Shown: piece after piece, positions 61,772 through 64,000 of the stretch
How the letters are laid out: every line of letters starts with the position of its first letter
Position numbering within the stretch: position 1 is the stretch's first letter
Source: Rhodospirillaceae bacterium
Lineage (GTDB): Bacteria > Pseudomonadota > Alphaproteobacteria > Rhodospirillales > Rhodospirillaceae
DNA length: 64,000 nucleotides
NCBI GenBank assembly: GCA_019694335.1
Contig: JAIBCD010000012.1
Coordinates: 1 to 64,000 of the forward strand
Reading direction: 5' to 3'
Notes under the pieces: model-generated
What the model was told of the DNA's origin: nothing
Database searches by the model: none
What the model saw: the letters and a program-made list of their open reading frames with translations, nothing else
Made by a program: the position numbers and the translations under genes

Positions 61772-63415
61772 ATGTCTCCCAAAGTGAGAGTCGGTGCCTT
61801 GTTGTCGGCCGCGGCCTTTGCTTTCGCGGCCTTCCCCGCCGCCGCCCAGAGTGACATTCAATGGGATCCGTACCGCGCCGGCCCGCAGGCGGGATATGTC
61901 GCGGCGCGCGAAGCGGAGTCCCTGGTGGCGCCGATCGCGCTGTTCCCGGACACCCTCGTGGCCCAGATCCTGATGGCCGCCACATACCCCTATGACATCG
62001 AGGATGCCGCCGCCTGGGTGGCCGATCCGCGCAACAGGCGCCTGGTCGGCTACGCGCTTGCCGATGCGCTGGAGGACATGGACTGGGATCCCTCGGTGAA
62101 GGCGCTGACTTCGGCGCCCGAAGTCCTGCGCATGATGGACGAGCGCCGCGATTGGACCCAACGCCTGGGCCAGGCCTTCATGGCCGACCAGGGCGGGGTG
62201 ATGGACGCCGTGCAGCACCTGCGCCGACAGGCGCGCGCGGCAGGCCGCCTGTACTCCGACCGCTACCGCCGCATCGTCGACCGCGGCGGCGAGATCATCA
62301 TCGAGCCGGTGTCGCCGTCCGAGATGTATGTCGCGTTCTACGACCCGGCCATTGCCTTCGGCGCTTGGGCATATCCCGAGTACCCGCCGTATTATTTCCC
62401 CCGCGTCTACTACGACATCGTGCGCCCGGTCCCGATCGTCGCCCCGCTGTGGGGCTGGAGCAGCTGGGACTGGCGCGGCCGTCACTTGCGTCTCGATGTC
62501 GGCCGCTGGCGGCAGCTCAGCCACGACCGTCCGAATGTGATCGTCGGCAATACCTGGCATCACGATCCGGGCCGCAACCAGGGCCGCCAGTTCCGCGGCG
62601 GCCTGGACCGCACCAACTTGGGCCGCCCCGATTTTGGCCGCCCCGATTTTGACCAGGCCGATCCAGGCCGTGCTTGGAACCCGCGCGGCAACGATCGCCG
62701 CGACAATGACCGTTGGGGCGGCAACCGCGTCCGCGGCGACGAACCTTCGGTAAATGCCGGCCTCAATCCGTTCTTCCATGGGCGTGGCCCCGGCCTGAAC
62801 CAGGACACCAATCAGCGTTGGCGCGGCCCGGAGAATCGGGAGCGCGATGACCGGAATGGGCGTCGGGAAGCTTCGGTCAATCCGGGCGCGGCTCCCGGAC
62901 CTACGCCTGACGTCAATCGCCAGCGCTTCAACGGACGCGGGTTGATGGGGTCACGCGAGGAGTTCAACCGCCAGGGGCGCGGCGATGAGGGCCGTCAGTG
63001 GCGTCAAGACCTCAACGTCAATCCGGCGCCGCTACCGCAGGCGCAGCCCGCGCCGGTCCCGCAACCCGAGGGGAACCGCTTTGGCCGAGGTGGAGATCGT
63101 GGTGAGGGCCGCGGCTGGCAGCGGCGCGAACAGGTCAACCTGAATCCCACGCCGGCGCCGCAGGCTCAACCGAGCTTCCCGCAGCCGAATTTCCAGCAAC
63201 CTCATTTCCAGCAGCCAAATTTCCAGCGAGGCCGCGACAACGAGCAAGCCAACGCCGGTGGCGAATTCCGGGGCAGGGGCCGTTTCGGCGGTCAATTTCA
63301 ATCGCCGCAGGCCGCGCCTCAACCGCTGCCGCAGGCGCAACCGCAGAACAGTGACACCAACCGGGATCCACGCCGCTTCCACGGCCGGGGCCGGGGTGAC
63401 GATCCGGCCCGCTAG
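61772..63415 (+). CDS. DUF3300 secreted protein with low-complexity tail
   Basis: The ATG at 61772 (ribosome site AGGAA just upstream) gives 547 residues with a signal peptide ending near PAAAQ. The DUF3300 core is SLVAPIALFPDTLVAQILMA, YPYDIEDAAAWV and DMDWDPSVKALTSAPEVLRM, followed by a Tyr/Trp/Pro-rich stretch (AYPEYPPYYFPRVYYDI, GWSSWDWRGRHL). From about residue 270 the chain is low complexity: Arg/Asn/Gly/Asp-rich, with short repeats such as LGRPDFGRPDFD and FQQPHFQQPNFQ. Function is unknown; the family is common in envelopes of Gram-negative bacteria. Confidence 0.85.
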   Translation: MSPKVRVGALLSAAAFAFAAFPAAAQSDIQWDPYRAGPQAGYVAAREAESLVAPIALFPDTLVAQILMAATYPYDIEDAAAWVADPRNRRLVGYALADALEDMDWDPSVKALTSAPEVLRMMDERRDWTQRLGQAFMADQGGVMDAVQHLRRQARAAGRLYSDRYRRIVDRGGEIIIEPVSPSEMYVAFYDPAIAFGAWAYPEYPPYYFPRVYYDIVRPVPIVAPLWGWSSWDWRGRHLRLDVGRWRQLSHDRPNVIVGNTWHHDPGRNQGRQFRGGLDRTNLGRPDFGRPDFDQADPGRAWNPRGNDRRDNDRWGGNRVRGDEPSVNAGLNPFFHGRGPGLNQDTNQRWRGPENRERDDRNGRREASVNPGAAPGPTPDVNRQRFNGRGLMGSREEFNRQGRGDEGRQWRQDLNVNPAPLPQAQPAPVPQPEGNRFGRGGDRGEGRGWQRREQVNLNPTPAPQAQPSFPQPNFQQPHFQQPNFQRGRDNEQANAGGEFRGRGRFGGQFQSPQAAPQPLPQAQPQNSDTNRDPRRFHGRGRGDDPAR

Positions 63416-63430
63416 CCGGCCGCGGGAATC

Positions 63431-63470
63431 AAAAGCCTCCGTATCCCTTGGATGCGGAGGCTTGTGCTTT
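63431..63470. terminator. Terminator hairpin between convergent genes
   Basis: AAGCCTCCG and CGGAGGCTT (within 63433-63463) form a 9-bp stem, extended inside by ATCC/GGAT around a TTG-type loop. It is followed by TGTGCTTTT on the plus strand and flanked by AAAA on the other side. Confidence 0.75.
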
Positions 63471-63476
63471 TAGGGA

Positions 63477-64000
63477 TTACCGCTTGCCGTCGTCCTGTTC
63501 GACATTCACCCCTTTGCCGCCGCTATAGGCGGGTACGCCGGTGCGCGGATCGACCGCCAGCTTGGCGGACAGGTGCGGGGGGATGTCGGTGAAATCGCGG
63601 ATGCGCCAATCGTAGATCGTGAAGCCGGGCGCGGGTGACTGCCGCTTGAACTGGGCGTTGCTCTCGGTCACCTCGGCATCGGTGACGACACGGAACAGCC
63701 CCTGGGTTTTCAGGCCCACCTCGCCCAGCTGCTTGGCGTAGAGCTTGCCCTGGCCCGAGCCGTTGACCTCGACCGTGGCGCTTTCGGTGGTGCGCACGCG
63801 GAAGATCGGCTCCTGGCGGCTGACGAAGGTCACCTGCTGATGCGCGCCGGCGAAGCGCCCGGTGCGCTCATAGCGCACCTGGTAGCGGCCCTTGCCGAGG
63901 CTGGTGACTTGCTTGAACCCGTCGTCGCGCTTGAGCTGCTCCATCATCATGCGCTCGTTATCCTTGGCATGCTGCTCGTCGATGGCGCCGCGCGCGATCT
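63477..64000 (-). CDS. Unrecognised protein, 5' end beyond the window
   Basis: The frame stays open past the first ATG (63950) to the right edge; the extra codons read IARGAIDEQHAKDNER, so the true start is outside. The visible 174 residues are polar and charged, with QVTSLGKGRYQVRYERTG, FVSRQEPIFRVRTTESATVE and TIYDWRIRDFTDIPPHLS. No membrane span or known motif is seen. The tail (SAKLAVDPRTGVPAYSGGKG) looks disordered. I do not recognise a family. Confidence 0.6.
   Translation of the reverse strand, partial: IARGAIDEQHAKDNERMMMEQLKRDDGFKQVTSLGKGRYQVRYERTGRFAGAHQQVTFVSRQEPIFRVRTTESATVEVNGSGQGKLYAKQLGEVGLKTQGLFRVVTDAEVTESNAQFKRQSPAPGFTIYDWRIRDFTDIPPHLSAKLAVDPRTGVPAYSGGKGVNVEQDDGKR

Overview
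The window is about 64 kb of GC-rich, densely packed chromosome from an alphaproteobacterium. The lineage rests on several gene sets that are characteristic of that class: the dusB-ntrB-ntrC-ntrY-ntrX-dat-hfq-hflX run, the DUF177/yceD-rpmF-plsX-fabH-ihfA-merR run, a bifunctional ispDF, a fused ribBA with a degenerate second half, a ubiquinol-cytochrome c chaperone gene, and a potassium-independent membrane pyrophosphatase. A large sphingomonad-style TonB receptor is also present. I cannot name the genus from sequence alone. No prophage, insertion sequence, CRISPR array or rRNA is visible. There is one tRNA (tRNA-Pro, GGG).

Layout. 0-7 kb: a DUF502 membrane protein (probably cut by the window edge), a secreted creatininase-like protein, an unrecognised secreted protein of lower GC, bpt, motB and a penicillin-acylase-type hydrolase. 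7.4-12.9 kb: a housekeeping run rpiB-glyA-nrdR-ribD-ribE-ribBA. 12.9-21.4 kb: an accessory block lying between ribBA and ribH, holding a fatty acid desaturase, GFA and methionine sulfoxide reductase proteins, a 53-unit octapeptide-repeat protein, a TPR O-GlcNAc-transferase-like glycosyltransferase, greB, a MOSC protein and a secreted amidohydrolase. 21.5-32.2 kb: ribH-nusB-thiL, a FliL-like protein, hppA, a BamE-like lipoprotein, the cytochrome bc1 chaperone, yceD-rpmF-plsX-fabH, ihfA-merR and the tRNA. 32.4-40.9 kb: a catabolic block of gcdH, a KgtP-like permease, an aldehyde dehydrogenase, a thiamine-diphosphate decarboxylase-like enzyme, a LysR regulator and a CaiB/BaiF CoA-transferase. 41.4-45.8 kb: a TonB-dependent receptor and a TPR/2-oxoglutarate oxygenase fusion. 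46.2-64 kb: small hypotheticals, cutA, modA, ispDF, dusB, the two nitrogen-regulatory two-component systems, dat, a HAD phosphatase, hfq, hflX, an inositol-monophosphatase-like enzyme, a DUF3300 protein and a truncated unknown.

How the genes fit together. Flavin synthesis is split, with ribD-ribE-ribBA separated from ribH-nusB-thiL by about 8.6 kb of unrelated genes. The gcdH-to-CaiB block can be read as one pathway from a 2-oxo acid (most simply 2-oxoadipate) through a semialdehyde and glutarate to glutaryl-CoA and crotonyl-CoA. That assignment is inference. The octapeptide-repeat protein beside an O-GlcNAc-transferase-like enzyme is a candidate substrate-enzyme pair.

Intergenic DNA carries several small repeat families: a 44-bp palindrome present twice with compensating arm changes, GC hairpins with TTC loops, 13-bp and 23-bp tandem repeats, a duplicated 39-bp block that doubles the ntrY start codon, and three copies of a tRNA-Pro T-arm sequence.
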